Part shown: piece after piece, positions 40,608 through 50,240 of the stretch | How positions within the stretch are numbered: the first letter of the stretch is position 1 | Layout of the letters: each line of letters opens with the position of its first letter | Origin: Blastocladiella emersonii ATCC 22665 | Lineage: Eukaryota > Blastocladiomycota > Blastocladiomycetes > Blastocladiales > Blastocladiaceae | NCBI GenBank assembly: GCA_025594325.1 | Contig: JANHCV010000008.1 | Location: 1,054,001-1,118,000 of the forward strand | DNA: 64,000 bases | Reading direction: 5' to 3' | Notes under the pieces: model-generated | Seen by the model: only the letters and a program-made list of their open reading frames with translations | Databases searched by the model: none | Told to the model about the DNA's origin: nothing | Position numbers and translations under genes: made by a program

Positions 40608-43600
40608 ATGATGCAACCACATGAAGATATTCCCGGCCTGTTATGTGTGAGTGCTTTCCGCGGCGGCGACAAAGTGAGTGACGTCGTCCTCCTGGGCGAG
40701 CTGACCGGCCCGGTCCGCAAGGACCACATCGCTCGTGCTCACATTGAGACCGCTTCTTCCGCTCCCGAGTTCACAGCAACCAATGCTTCCCGCTTGACGA
40801 ACGAGCGGCTTGACTTGGTTGACGTGCTGGAGCGCAGTACCGCCGTTGATCCGCCGTTGTCTGTACCTGCTCCAAGCTGTCTGCCCGCGCCACCGCCACC
40901 TCTCTCAGCTTGCATTGACCGTGCCCTTGCGACGCTGGAGCTGATCGTCGCTGACTTGCGCCAAGATGTGACTTCGCCGCTTGTGCAGCTCATGTTCGCG
41001 TCCCCGCGATCGCGCCCGCCCGTCATCTTTACAGACTGGGTCAACCTCCCAGCTTTCCGTTCTCTCGCGCGTCCCGCGCACGTTGCGGCCCTCCTCGCGT
41101 CGTGGACGTGGTTCGAGTGGCTCGTCTCGTCTTTGGAAGCTTGCTCATCCAAGGAGTCTGGTTGCGCCTGGATCAAATGTAATGCGGCGCATCCGTGCCC
41201 TGTTTCCGCCGAGCTTGATCACCACACTGCCAACCAGTGGACGCTCTTGCACTACGCCGTCCTTGCCGACGCGAACGAGTACTGCAGCTACCGCCGCAAG
41301 TGCGCTGCGAATGAAAGTCTTGAGGGTGCGTTCTTAACCACGGCATTCAAGAGGAACCCTTCTCACATTCTCGCTCGCTGCTATAGGCTTCCCATGCGCA
41401 GCTCGATTTACACAGCGACTCCTCACCTCGCTTAGCAAGGACGCCCTGCAGTTGATGCTCACGGCGACCGAGATCGAAATGAGCTGGACGCCGCTGCACC
41501 TTGCTGCCGCGCTTGATGTTCCTGCCGCTATCACGCTCCTGTGTCACGCTGCGAGCGAATTGCAGCTCGTGCCGCTTCGCGACGCTCTTGGCCGCACGGC
41601 TCTTCACTACGTGCAGTCGCCTTCAGCTCTCACCGAACTTCTCAGTTGCAATTCCCACGGATCTTTGCCTGCGGACGCGTTCGGACTCCTTCCATGGGCG
41701 CACGTCGCAGCTGCACCTGCCACTAAAGCTTTGCCGCTTTTTCGCGCTTGGGTCGAGTCTGGTTGCATGCTTTGGGCGGACGGCGCGGCAATTCAGGCTA
41801 CGCGCGACTACTTCTCCTTCGCACTTACTAAACGCTTCCGTGATGGCGAGTCGGAGGTTGCCTTTGCTCTTTCGACCGCAGCATCCCACTTTCTTCCAGT
41901 CTTGAACGCGTCGGCTCAGCTTGATTCGACGCAGGGATTATCCCCAGCACCCAGCAATGATTCGGAGCTGCTGCCTGGCGCGATGGTCGAATCCGCAGCG
42001 ACTGGCGTGTGGACTTCGCTTCACGAAATTGTGCGCGTGCTTCCTGATCCTCCATCGAGATCCCTTGCGCGCACTGCGGCGGGAACGGCGCTTCCACTTT
42101 CAAGCAGTCCCGCCGCGCAGCTCAGCGTCGTCGATCTCGTTTCTAGCGACGAAGTGGAACCCTTGGCTGCTTGCAACGAATCTGATTTGTCGTCAGTCGC
42201 GGACTCGGACGAGGAATCGGAACAGGATTCCACCACCTTCATGGCGCTGCCCAGCCAAAGTGCCCCAGCTCATGATTCGCAGCTTGAGTGGTGTACGCGC
42301 GTCAAGGCCAACTTCGTCACTTGCACCTTTCCTGGTTGCGATCTCGGCGACTTGCCATACACAAAGTTTCTCGGCCATTTCAAGTCACACCTCAGTTCTG
42401 AACCGTGCACTGAATCGGGCCGCTTTCTCTGCACGATGCCTGGGTGTGGCTATACGCATTCAATAACGAGCTCCATGACGCTGCACTTCATGAGGCACTG
42501 TCCATCGCTCTTCCAGTGCCGATTCTGCGATTTCGACCACACTCATGCGGGCCGGATCGCAATGCACGCGTTCATTGTGCACCCGAACGAGCGGCCAGAT
42601 ACCGATAATCCAGAGACGCTTCTCGCTCGCGGCTCGAGTCACGTTCATATCCCCGCTTCAGTCACAGCTGCGATTCTCGCCGCTAACCCGCCGGCCGCGA
42701 CCAGCTGCTTTACGCCTGGCACGATGCGGTGCACAATTCCCGGATGCCCTGTGGAAGCTGCAGCGAGCGACTTGGTTGTCCACTTCAAAGACCATCTGAA
42801 GCGCAGTCAAGATGAGCTTGGGCACCACCTCCGGACATCGAAAGTCCTCGAAGAGGACGAGTCTTTTGCTGGATTTGCTTGTTTCTTTCCTGGCTGCAGC
42901 TTTGTGGCGTCCAAGATCAAGTCGCCTGCAGGGAACCTCGCTAGACACGTTGAAAAACTCCACGGACCGATGGTCTTCAAGTGCCCTTTCTGCGACTATC
43001 GCGATACGAACATGGGGATTGTGGTCGTTCACGCTCGTATCAAGCATGGTGTCCAGCGCGACGAGTTCCGCAAGTATCGCAATGGCCCCAGGGGCGCGGG
43101 AACGGCTCTTACCCCCGAATCAGGCGCCTCAACGACTTCCTCGCGTCACATTGTTATTCCACCAAATCTTCACCAGGCCGCTGTTGACACGGCGGACGCC
43201 CTTGATCGGGCTTGCACTGTTGCCTCAACGCACCCGCTTTTCGCTCTTGCTCAACGCGCAAACCTCGCCGCTGGTGAACCGCCTATCTGCCACGACGGTC
43301 TTTCTGAGCCATCAGCGTCGCATACACGCTTGCTTGACGTCTACATGACGGACACGGGCGAGCTTCTCCTCGGACGCGCTGTTGACCGCGTCTGGCGGTT
43401 TGGCCACCAGCCCGCGGCCGCCGAGCAGGTCGTGTACCCGCTTCTTCCGTGCAACGAGCCTGTGGATCCTGCAGTCCGTCAACACGTCGAACGCGCGCTG
43501 TCCCATTGCCCGTTGCTTGCTGATATCGGCGGCCGCGCGATCGGCCATCCGCAGCCCAAGTACAGCGCTCGCACTGATCAGCCCTTTGATTCCGCAAACT

Positions 43601-43836
43601 ACGCATTCTTCGCGGTCCGCGCTGCGACGCCCGTTCGTGTCCCGCTCAATCGCCTGCTGCGCGCTGCCGATGACGGCTTGCCCGAGCTTCTAGAGTCGCC
43701 TCCGCTCGTCGCGGTACCCAGCGCAGCCGAGGGCTATTGTGTGCTGTGGATAGCGTTCAAGCGGCGCGAGTTACTCGAGCTCATTCACGGGCTTGGGTTC
43801 CGCAACCGCGCGATTCCAGTCGCGGTCAGGCAGTGA
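40608..43836 (+). CDS. Ankyrin-repeat / six C2H2 zinc-finger protein with novel C-terminal domain
   Basis: Exon 1 is 40,608-41,325 and exon 2 is 41,387-43,836, joined by a 61-nt intron into 1,055 aa. The start MMQPHED lies in a TGATGCAACC element. Ankyrin-like helices: WTLLHYAVLADANEY (about 41,238) and WTPLHLAAALDVPAAITLL (about 41,482). After an acidic Ser-rich linker come six C2H2 fingers between about 42,330 and 43,050, alternating CTxPGC...H...H and CxFCD...H...H types. The C-terminal 200 residues (LLLGRAVDRVWRFG to FRNRAIPVA) form a conserved domain I do not recognise; a second, broken copy follows at 44.9-45.7 kb. Likely a nuclear DNA-binding regulator that also makes protein contacts (inference). 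Confidence 0.75.
40609..40618 (+). promoter_or_regulatory. TGATGCAACC start-site element
   Basis: It overlaps the double ATG of the ankyrin/zinc-finger gene. The extended context GATGCAACCACATGAA nearly repeats LRR1 3,153-3,168. Confidence 0.4.
41326..41386 (+). other. Spliceosomal intron in the ankyrin/zinc-finger gene
   Basis: 61 nt, GTGCGTTC donor, pyrimidine-rich TTCTCGCTCGCTGCTATAG end. Splicing reconstructs a Gly codon and joins two frames with no residual stop. Confidence 0.7.
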
Positions 43837-44544
43837 TGAATACACGAATGGGATTGATCTTGAAGTTTGAAACGATACGCTGGATATCGCGGTGCAACGT
43901 GCGCAATACCTTTCGCGTGACACCTCCCTACTGTGGCTGTCTCACTTCGATCAGCTCCTTTGATCACGAGTCTCACAGGTCGTTCGTGTCAGCACGAAGT
44001 AACTTCACTGCCTCGCGATCAGGCTCGTAAGATACAGTTGCAGTTGAGTGGTACAGCGCTGGGCACAGGGAAGGTCGGTCTACGGTGCGCAAAGGAGTGG
44101 GAGAGTAAGAAATGCTGATGAGGAAACTGTCGCGAAAAATCGGGAGGAAGGAAACCGGGTATCTATTGAGGCGAAGTAGCAGCTAGCAAAATATGGAAGA
44201 GGAGCGGAGACGCCTACCCGAGGTGAGCGGTGGGTGGGCGATCCCCGGCGAGGAGGTTAGCCCACGGTGTGATAGGATGATGCGGGCGATCGCGCGCACG
44301 CACGTGCGTGGCGCGGCGCGTCTCGCGGGTGGTCACACGGTTGCGTGTGCAATTGAACTGATACGGCCTAGTGAGAGTATTTCGTGTGGGATTTGCAGCA
44401 GAAAACGATAAGCCTCAAATCCACGATGTGCAGTTTCTTTCCGATTGCACCGGCGGCATCAATAGTCAGATTGCGCCCAAAGACGCGCGAAGAGTGGGTC
44501 TCAGTAAATCGGATATTTTTCATTTTCGCGACGCGATGGCAGAA
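43837..44544. other. Intergenic, nothing recognised
   Basis: Between the zinc-finger gene and the JmjC fragment; no supported feature. It may contain decayed downstream JmjC-gene sequence. Confidence 0.35.
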
Positions 44545-44927
44545 TCATAATGCTGACTGGTTCCGGCGCGAGGAGCAGGTGCAGTACTTGACGCGCAGCG
44601 CGTGTTCATCAAACCACGAGGAAAGCGCGTACTTGACGGTCTCAGCACAGTTGAAGCCCGCGTTGAAGTAGGTGTGGCAAGCGCCCGAGAACACCATCTA
44701 TGCGGAATGCGTCAGCGATCAGCATGAGGGACAGATAGCGAGCATCGCGAGCAACGCACCACAAAGTCGCCCGGGTTCTGCACGATGCAGCGCACGTCAA
44801 TGCCGGCGGCCTTGAGTGCATACGGGTTGACTAGCAGCGTATTGCACTCATCCTCGTGGTCGGCAAACCCAACCCAATCGCGCGCGAGCTGCTCGACCTT
44901 GGCCGCACCTTCCGACTGACGTTGCAT
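44545..44927 (-). pseudogene. JmjC-domain fragment (two exons)
   Basis: Exon 44,760-44,927 reads LLVNPYALKAAGIDVRCIVQNPGDFV. After the 62-nt intron 44,698-44,759 (GTGCGT...GCATAG, phase 0) it continues MVFSGACHTYFNAGFNCAETVKYA to a stop at 44,545. This is the second half of a Jumonji-C fold: the P-G-D/E-F-V turn followed by the H-x-x-F-N-x-G-F-N metal-binding segment of 2-oxoglutarate/Fe(II) histone demethylases. The first half, with the HxD pair, is missing because upstream sequence is replaced by the duplicated zinc-finger gene copy on the other strand. Only about 106 codons remain, so it is a truncated remnant. Confidence 0.6.
44698..44759 (-). other. Spliceosomal intron in the JmjC fragment
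   Basis: 62 nt, GTGCGTTGC donor, CTGAC before GCATAG. It has the same donor as the zinc-finger gene intron. Confidence 0.55.
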
Positions 44928-45746
44928 GCGCTAAGGTCGCATGGAGTCACCAGCGATGACTTTGCCAGGTACCGCAAGGGCGAGTTTGGCGAGGAATCGA
45001 CCGGTTCCGCCGCTTCGTCAAGCGCTGCCATCCAAAACCTGGGCAATACTTCAGCTGTCGCGCCTCTCGCGGCCAATTTGCTTCATGACTGCACCGCCGC
45101 GTTATCTCATCCGCTCATTAAGCTTGCGTTGCACGCTGATCCTGCTTCCGCCGTGCCCGACTCGTACGCGGTGCCCAACCAACTGCTCTCACCTGTCCGC
45201 GAAGAGCGAGATGTCGTTAATGCTGGCAGATCACACCTTGATTGGATTCCCGAGCCGGCGCGATCGCAAGGGCACGCGCTCGACGTGTAAATGACGGTCA
45301 CGGCCGAGCTACTTCTCGGCCGCGCCGTCGATCGCGTGTGGCGGTTCGGCCAGGCGCCCACGGCCGCCGAGCAGCTCGTATACCTGCTCCTTCGGTGGAT
45401 CCACGCTGTCAACCCAGCGATCCGCCAACACGTTGAGCGCGCCCAGTTCCAGCACCCGACGCGCGGTACCGTGCCTCGCAAGTATCGGGTCATCGACCCT
45501 GCCTTCTACGCGTACTATGTGGTCCGCACCGCGGGGCCCGTTCGCGTCTCCCTCAACTGCCTGTTGCGCGCTGCCGAGGACGGGTTGCCTGAAATTCTCG
45601 AGACGCCGCCGCTCGTTGCAGTTCTCGGAGCGAACGAAGGCAAGTTGATGCTGTGGATGTCGTTTAGGCGGAGCGAGCTCCTCGAGATTTTCAACCGGTT
45701 TGGGTTCCGCAACCGCGCTGTTGCACCAAAGGCGGCGCGAGTTTGA
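44920..45746 (+). pseudogene. Truncated tandem copy of the zinc-finger gene 3' region
   Basis: HALRSHGVTSDDFARYRKG matches HARIKHGVQRDEFRKYRNG at the end of the sixth finger. From there the copy follows the parent to its C-terminus (LLLGRAVDRVWRFG, QHVERA, FGFRNRAV). TAA at 45,288-45,290 lies in frame where the parent has Tyr (LDVY). No start or fingers are present, so it is a 5'-truncated duplicate with a nonsense codon. The second part (45,291-45,746) could still be translated from ATG 45,291 as a 151-residue form of the novel domain. Its left edge coincides with the break in the JmjC fragment. Confidence 0.65.
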
Positions 45747-46071
45747 AGATACGACCTGTGAATGTGTACAGTGTGAATTCGAAGAATGGCGCCGTGAAGA
45801 GATCTCGTTTGAGCAAGATGGCGGCCATCAACTATTCAAAATTCATGTCAGCCTAGTTTGCGCGACGGACAAGCGGAAATGAACTCGGGCAAACATGCTG
45901 CAAGGTCGGCTGCGATCGTGAATTTTATAGGCAATTCTCGGCGCGGGAAAAATAATCCAGTGTCTCGCGACGGGCAGCAAAAGGGCCCCGGGTCCCTCCC
46001 CTCAGTAGGATTCGAACACCGACGACCTACGAGCTCGTCCGCCCAAACCCCGACCACCACATGCCGGTGCT

Positions 46072-46141
46072 CGGTGACCCTGTAGCACATCATATCGCCG
46101 CACAGCCGGTGACCCTGTAGCACATCATATCGCCGCACAGC
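46072..46141. repeat. 35-bp tandem duplication
   Basis: CGGTGACCCTGTAGCACATC... is repeated perfectly once with period 35. Confidence 0.85.
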
Positions 46142-46222
46142 GACGCCAAACCCACGGAATTGTTTATTGAGATGAGCAACACCAACAGTCGGCGACGCGA
46201 CCAAGCGAGCGAACTGGGCGAG

Positions 46223-46243
46223 ACGCGTCGAAGTATCATGTGA
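46223..46243 (+). promoter_or_regulatory. ACGCGT / TATCATGTGA module upstream of LRR3
   Basis: The module ends 97 bp before the LRR3 ATG at 46,340. Confidence 0.4.
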
Positions 46244-46339
46244 CCGGCCGCCGCCACACCGACCGTCGTGCGCGTTCGGCCGGCGGCTTCGCCCCACAAC
46301 GGTTATCCCCCCGACCCGCGCAAGAACCGGAGCAGCACA

Positions 46340-47989
46340 ATGCAAACTTCATGCAACATGTGCATGGCGATGCACGTCCCTGAAATCATCGAGCGGATTC
46401 TTGTTTATGTGATCCGAGGGCACGACCCCGCCGACGTGGATGGCCTCCTTCAATATGCGCGTGTTGTGCCTCGAGCCCTGGCCCCTCGCATCGATTCCAC
46501 TCTTCTGCAACACGCGTCGCATCTCTCGCTTGATAATGCAACAGCGCGTGGCGACATCCGCGTCCTTGAAAGGTGGGCCTCGGTTGGCCTCCCTCTCAGT
46601 TGCTCGCTTGATGCGCTGGGGACAGCGATTGACGGACTTGATCTTCAAGTGCTCGAATGGTGGCGGACGAAACGCGTCCTCAACCTGGATCAGGTCAAGG
46701 CGTGGCTGGACGAGCGCGAGGCCGATCCAGACGCACACGTTGCGCTTGGGGTCCAACCTTTCGACCACGACGGGCCGTTTGCTGTAGACGAGGTCATCGA
46801 CGACTTGTGCGCTCGAATCGGGCGCGGCGAAATCGAAAACCTCAACGTCGAGCCACGGCCCCTTTCCATGGCTGGAATTGCTACGCTCAATGATGCAATG
46901 GCGGGTAGTCCACGAGCACTTGACACTTTCACCATTGACGGCTGCACAATCGACCTTCCTCGAATTTTGGCGTTCCAGCTGCCCTTGACACTGGGTTCGG
47001 TCCACTTTGCAGGCTTCTTCTGGTTTGGGAGCCTTCCCACGTCGAGCGCCGACTTGCCAGTAATGAAGTGGCCTCAACGCCTTCAGTCGCTGAGCTTTAG
47101 TGCTGCTAATCTTTCGGTTGCGGCGCCCTACATCTTCCACGAACTTCCAGCGAGTCTTCGGACCCTGACCCTCAAGCACTGCTCCCTTGACAGCACTGCA
47201 ATTCTTGCACTTGGTCGAGTTCTTCCCGAATCGCTCGAGCGACTTGAGCTATTACTTACTTCGATACCGAGGGTTTGTTTCGAATCTCTCGTGTCGCTCC
47301 TCCCCCAGTCGCTCCAGCAACTCGTCGTAGGGCAACTGATCGACGACCGCCATCACTCACCAAAAGTAACCGTCCGCGCGGTACCATTGGTAACGGTGCC
47401 TTAGGCACTTCCTCTGCAGCTCGCCCAGCTCATCATTCACGGGCCAAAGCTCACTGTCAATGTGGCCAATTCGTTTGGCACAGCACTCGCCTCCTCGCTC
47501 TATACCTTGATGCTCACGTTCGATCCAGTGGACGAGAACGCACTCCCTTCTTTCATTCGTATGCTTCCACCACAGCTTGTTGTGCTTGGCATCCACGTTG
47601 GCAACATTTTCTCCCACCCACAATAATTTGGGCTGATCAGGACCCTCCCGCGCTAATTAACTTCCCTCAATCTAGCCGGCTGTAAACTTGACTACGCCGC
47701 TGTTCAGGGATTAGCTCAGCACATGCCACCTGCTTTTCAATCCCTCTATCTCAACGGTACTCGCCTCGAGGATGTCGCTGTGTCGATTCTCGCGCCGCGG
47801 CTTCCGACCACTCTCCAAGACTTGTATCTGGGATTGAATAGGATCACAGATGCCGGCGCGCTTGTCCTAGCCAAGAACTTGCCCCGGTCTTTTGTGCTCG
47901 CCAACTTGGTTGGTACTGGCGTCACCGACACTGGTTTTGCAGCGTTTGAAGCTGCAGTTACTACTCCAATTCTCATCATTTGCTGGTAG
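46340..47989 (+). pseudogene. F-box-like/LRR protein LRR3, with in-frame nonsense codons
   Basis: Starts MQTSCNMCMAMHVPEIIE; its N-terminal domain (LLQYARVVPRALAP) matches LRR1 and LRR2. RNI-type repeats follow. TAG at 47,402-47,404 and TAA at 47,624-47,626 and 47,654-47,656 are all in the same frame, and LRR periodicity continues through them (LTSLNLAGCKLDYAAVQ, LYLNGTRLED, LYLGLNRITDAGA) to TAG 47,987. No frameshift is needed. The first stop could be removed by a 39-nt intron (47,366-47,404), which I regard as too short. The others cannot be intronic without breaking the repeat length. Most likely a nonsense-mutated copy. Confidence 0.6.
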
Positions 47990-48589
47990 AGCGCTGTATT
48001 TATAGCTCATCGCGATTGTTGAAATCATATGATAAATACAAAGGTTTACGAGTCTCACACTGGTTGCCTTACAGTTGGTCGGCTCTACGATCATAGGACC
48101 CTCCCGCGCTCGCCTCGACTTGTGTCCAAGATGTCTTCCATATCGCTATGGCTGTCTGTTGTGACCTTCAAGATGCTCTTACGCCTCCATATTCCGGCTA
48201 TTTTGACACTTGGACACGACTCGCTGTCACGTCCGTGGACGCTGGCTGTTGCAAACGGGTTTACCAAGAGACTTCTCAGCGCGCCTTGTGGCTTCCCCGG
48301 GCCCGGCACACACTCTTGCGACTCTGGCCCTCTTATAGGTGTGTCCCAGTCAAGACCGGTTAAGGTTCGTTCCTTAAGGATCGCCTTGGCAGCTTCGCGG
48401 AATGCTTAGTAGACTTTTCGCGGTGGCGCGATGCGCTCCTCATTTGAGAGCAGCCGTACTGGGCCATAGCCTAACTTGCGTCGCAATTTCGCCCTGCTCA
48501 AGCTTCATCGAATCGCCCTTCTCTAACGCAAAGTATACAAAGATTAATACATGTTAAGCGATGGATCGCGAGTCAAAACTCCTGGCAAC
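47990..48589. other. Intergenic, nothing recognised
   Basis: Between LRR3 and the P3 fragment. Two CAAAG words near 48,531-48,541 are the only resemblance to E2 arrays. Confidence 0.35.
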
Positions 48590-49149
48590 TCACTGAACCT
48601 CCACAATCCGGTCATCGGCATCCGCGCCGGTCTCTTGCGCTGCTCCTCCACGGGTCGCGTCAGTAGTAGTGGGCGGCGTGATCGGAACGCGATACTGCGT
48701 GCCATGAGCGGGATACGTGGGCAGGATGAAGAGTCGATGAAAGTGTTTCTGGGACAGGGCGAAGAACTCGGGATCAAACTCGTTGTCGCAACTGTCCACA
48801 ATCCGCTCGGGCGACGAGTAGTACGCGAGCTGGAGCCACTGGCTCACACACTTCATGTATACTCGAAGGGGTCCCAAATGCAAGCCCGGAACGCTGCGCT
48901 GCGGGGGTCGCGCGGACGGAAAAAGTCCATGAACCGCTCGAAGAAAGTCACATTTTCCGCTTCCGGCCTGGGGTCGAAGCGCACGATATGACCCACGATT
49001 GGGTGCATCATAAAGTACGCATCAAGCACCGGCGTGTGTGCGCGCGACGCGTCAGGTGGCGGAATGACGGACATGCGGCAAAGAATGAGCACGACCATGT
49101 TTCGCGTCGCTTTGTAGCAGTGAAGAGCTCGAGGACACGCGCGCCGCAA
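48590..49149 (-). pseudogene. P3, P-family gene copy outside a recognisable element
   Basis: Blocks align with P1: NMVVLILCRMSVIPPP (VVRVVIPTTV), PVLDAYFMM (PALDRYTRF), FFERFMDFF (IYGQITDFF), FRACIWDPFEY (FAALNPLAMYPL); then, one base out of frame, QLAYYSSPERIV and QYRVPITPP. The frame break is near 48,870. The 5' part is unclear. No sub-terminal array or ACAGTGAA end was found around it, so it is either an old element with lost ends or a host relative of the P family. Confidence 0.45.
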
Positions 49150-49241
49150 GCATAGGCGCGGAAGATATAGCTGAAGCGTACTCGACTGGGAGGAAGCTCG
49201 GCACGATTAACGCGCGATCTTGGCGAAGAATAAGAACGAGG

Positions 49242-49316
49242 CGGTGAAGAGGTTCACGATAGGAGACGGTGAAGAGGTTCACAAGAGGAGACGTTGAGGA
49301 GGTTCACGAGAGGACA
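49242..49316. repeat. 25-bp tandem repeat, 3 copies
   Basis: CGGTGAAGAGGTTCACGATA plus five bases, three copies with a few substitutions. Confidence 0.85.
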
Positions 49317-49450
49317 ACGGGCTGTATATGATGGCTAATACTAGCAACTGGTCAAACGAGCTCACTCAAACTCCATGCAAACGATTGAAGAATGAACACA
49401 TACACGATATTCATGTTTGAGAAAAGCTACACGCCGACGCGACCGATACT

Positions 49451-50240
49451 TTAGGCCGAGTCGTTGGGGTGAGCACGCTTGGCGGCCAGCTTGCGGTCGG
49501 CGTCCGTCGACTGCTCCTCCTCGGCCGAGCGCTTGCAATGGCGACCTATCGTGATTCGTCGTTCGTTGGTTAGCACATGGTCCGCTACTCGTTTCGACAC
49601 GACCACACAAGAAGACCGTAACCAGAACGCGGATCTCCGAGTCGCCGTGATGCACAGGAGAGACGACGTGCGCCGGCCCGGCGATGCGCTGGATGTTCTC
49701 GGCCGCGACGATGATGACGGCCGTGTCCTCGGTCTCCTGCGCAATCTGGTCGTAGAAGTACGTGGTCATGGGACCCGAGATCATGAGCTCCTCGCCGTCG
49801 ACCAGCCACAGCTGGATGTGGTCGCCCGCGCTGCGCGTGATCCTAGATGTGTGGTCGTTAGTTGCTGATTTCTTCGAGGACGCGCATGATCACTGCGAGG
49901 GCCGTTGAAAAAACGTACTTGAACTTGTGCGCAATGACGCAGATGGTGAGCGGGTCGTAGGCGAGCGAGCCTGCGCGCTGCGGCGACAGCACGTTGTTGA
50001 GCACGACGCCGCGGAGGTCGGGGTCGGGGAAGGTGAGGGGCCGTGGCCGGCGCGGTAAAAGCCCTCGACGTGGATCGTGACGGGCTCGTAGAGCGGGAGC
50101 GGCTTGGTGGCGAACCTGAAGTTGGACACCTCGCAGTAGACAAGGCCGTCGGCCTTGTACGAGACGAGCGGCACGCCGTGCACGATGATCCAGCAGTTGG
50201 TCTTAGACGTCTGTCGATGGATGATGAGCGTGAAGCGCAC
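49451..50240 (-). CDS. Unknown multi-exon protein
   Basis: Three exons are resolved: 49,919 to about 50,240, 49,607-49,842 and 49,451-49,545 (TAA). Introns are 76 nt (GTACGT...CTAAC...CTAG) and 61 nt (GTGGTC...CTAAC...ATAG). The protein reads WIIVHGVPLVSYKADGLVY, EPVTIHVEGFYRAGHGP, then, after a one-base slip in a CCCC run near 50,037, LTFPDPDLRGVVLNNVL and ICVIAHKFK, then ITRSAGDHIQLWLVDGEELM and a charged C-terminus. It is beta-rich by pattern; no family recognised. The first exon and start are uncertain (a GTGAGT donor lies upstream near 50,305). It has the clearest fungal-type introns in the window. Confidence 0.5.
49546..49606 (-). other. Spliceosomal intron
   Basis: 61 nt, GTGGTC donor, GTGCTAACC branch-like site, ATAG acceptor; it joins ...VTVFLC to RHCKRSAEEE. 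Confidence 0.5.
49843..49918 (-). other. Spliceosomal intron
   Basis: 76 nt, consensus GTACGT donor, AACTAACGA branch site 14 nt from the CTAG acceptor. Confidence 0.75.

Larger units (their letters stand above)
45747..46339. other. Intergenic with a 35-bp duplication and promoter module
   Basis: Holds two tandem 35-bp copies at 46,072-46,141 and the module at 46,223. A GTTCGAATCC-like string at about 46,011-46,020 (minus strand) has no tRNA fold. Confidence 0.4.

Noticed and set aside
45990-46075. tRNA-like GTTCGAATCC string on the minus strand with a hairpin GACGA...TCGTC nearby
   Set aside because: No acceptor stem, no D arm and the T stem does not pair; kept only as a B-box-like sequence.
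47366-47404. 39-nt intron removing the first LRR3 stop
   Set aside because: Much shorter than every other intron resolved here (58-77 nt), and two further stops downstream remain.
4591-47656. TAG or TAA reassigned as sense codons
   Set aside because: TAG and TAA also end other genes at plausible C-termini (helicase, LRR2, U3), so a standard code with pseudogenes and introns is simpler.
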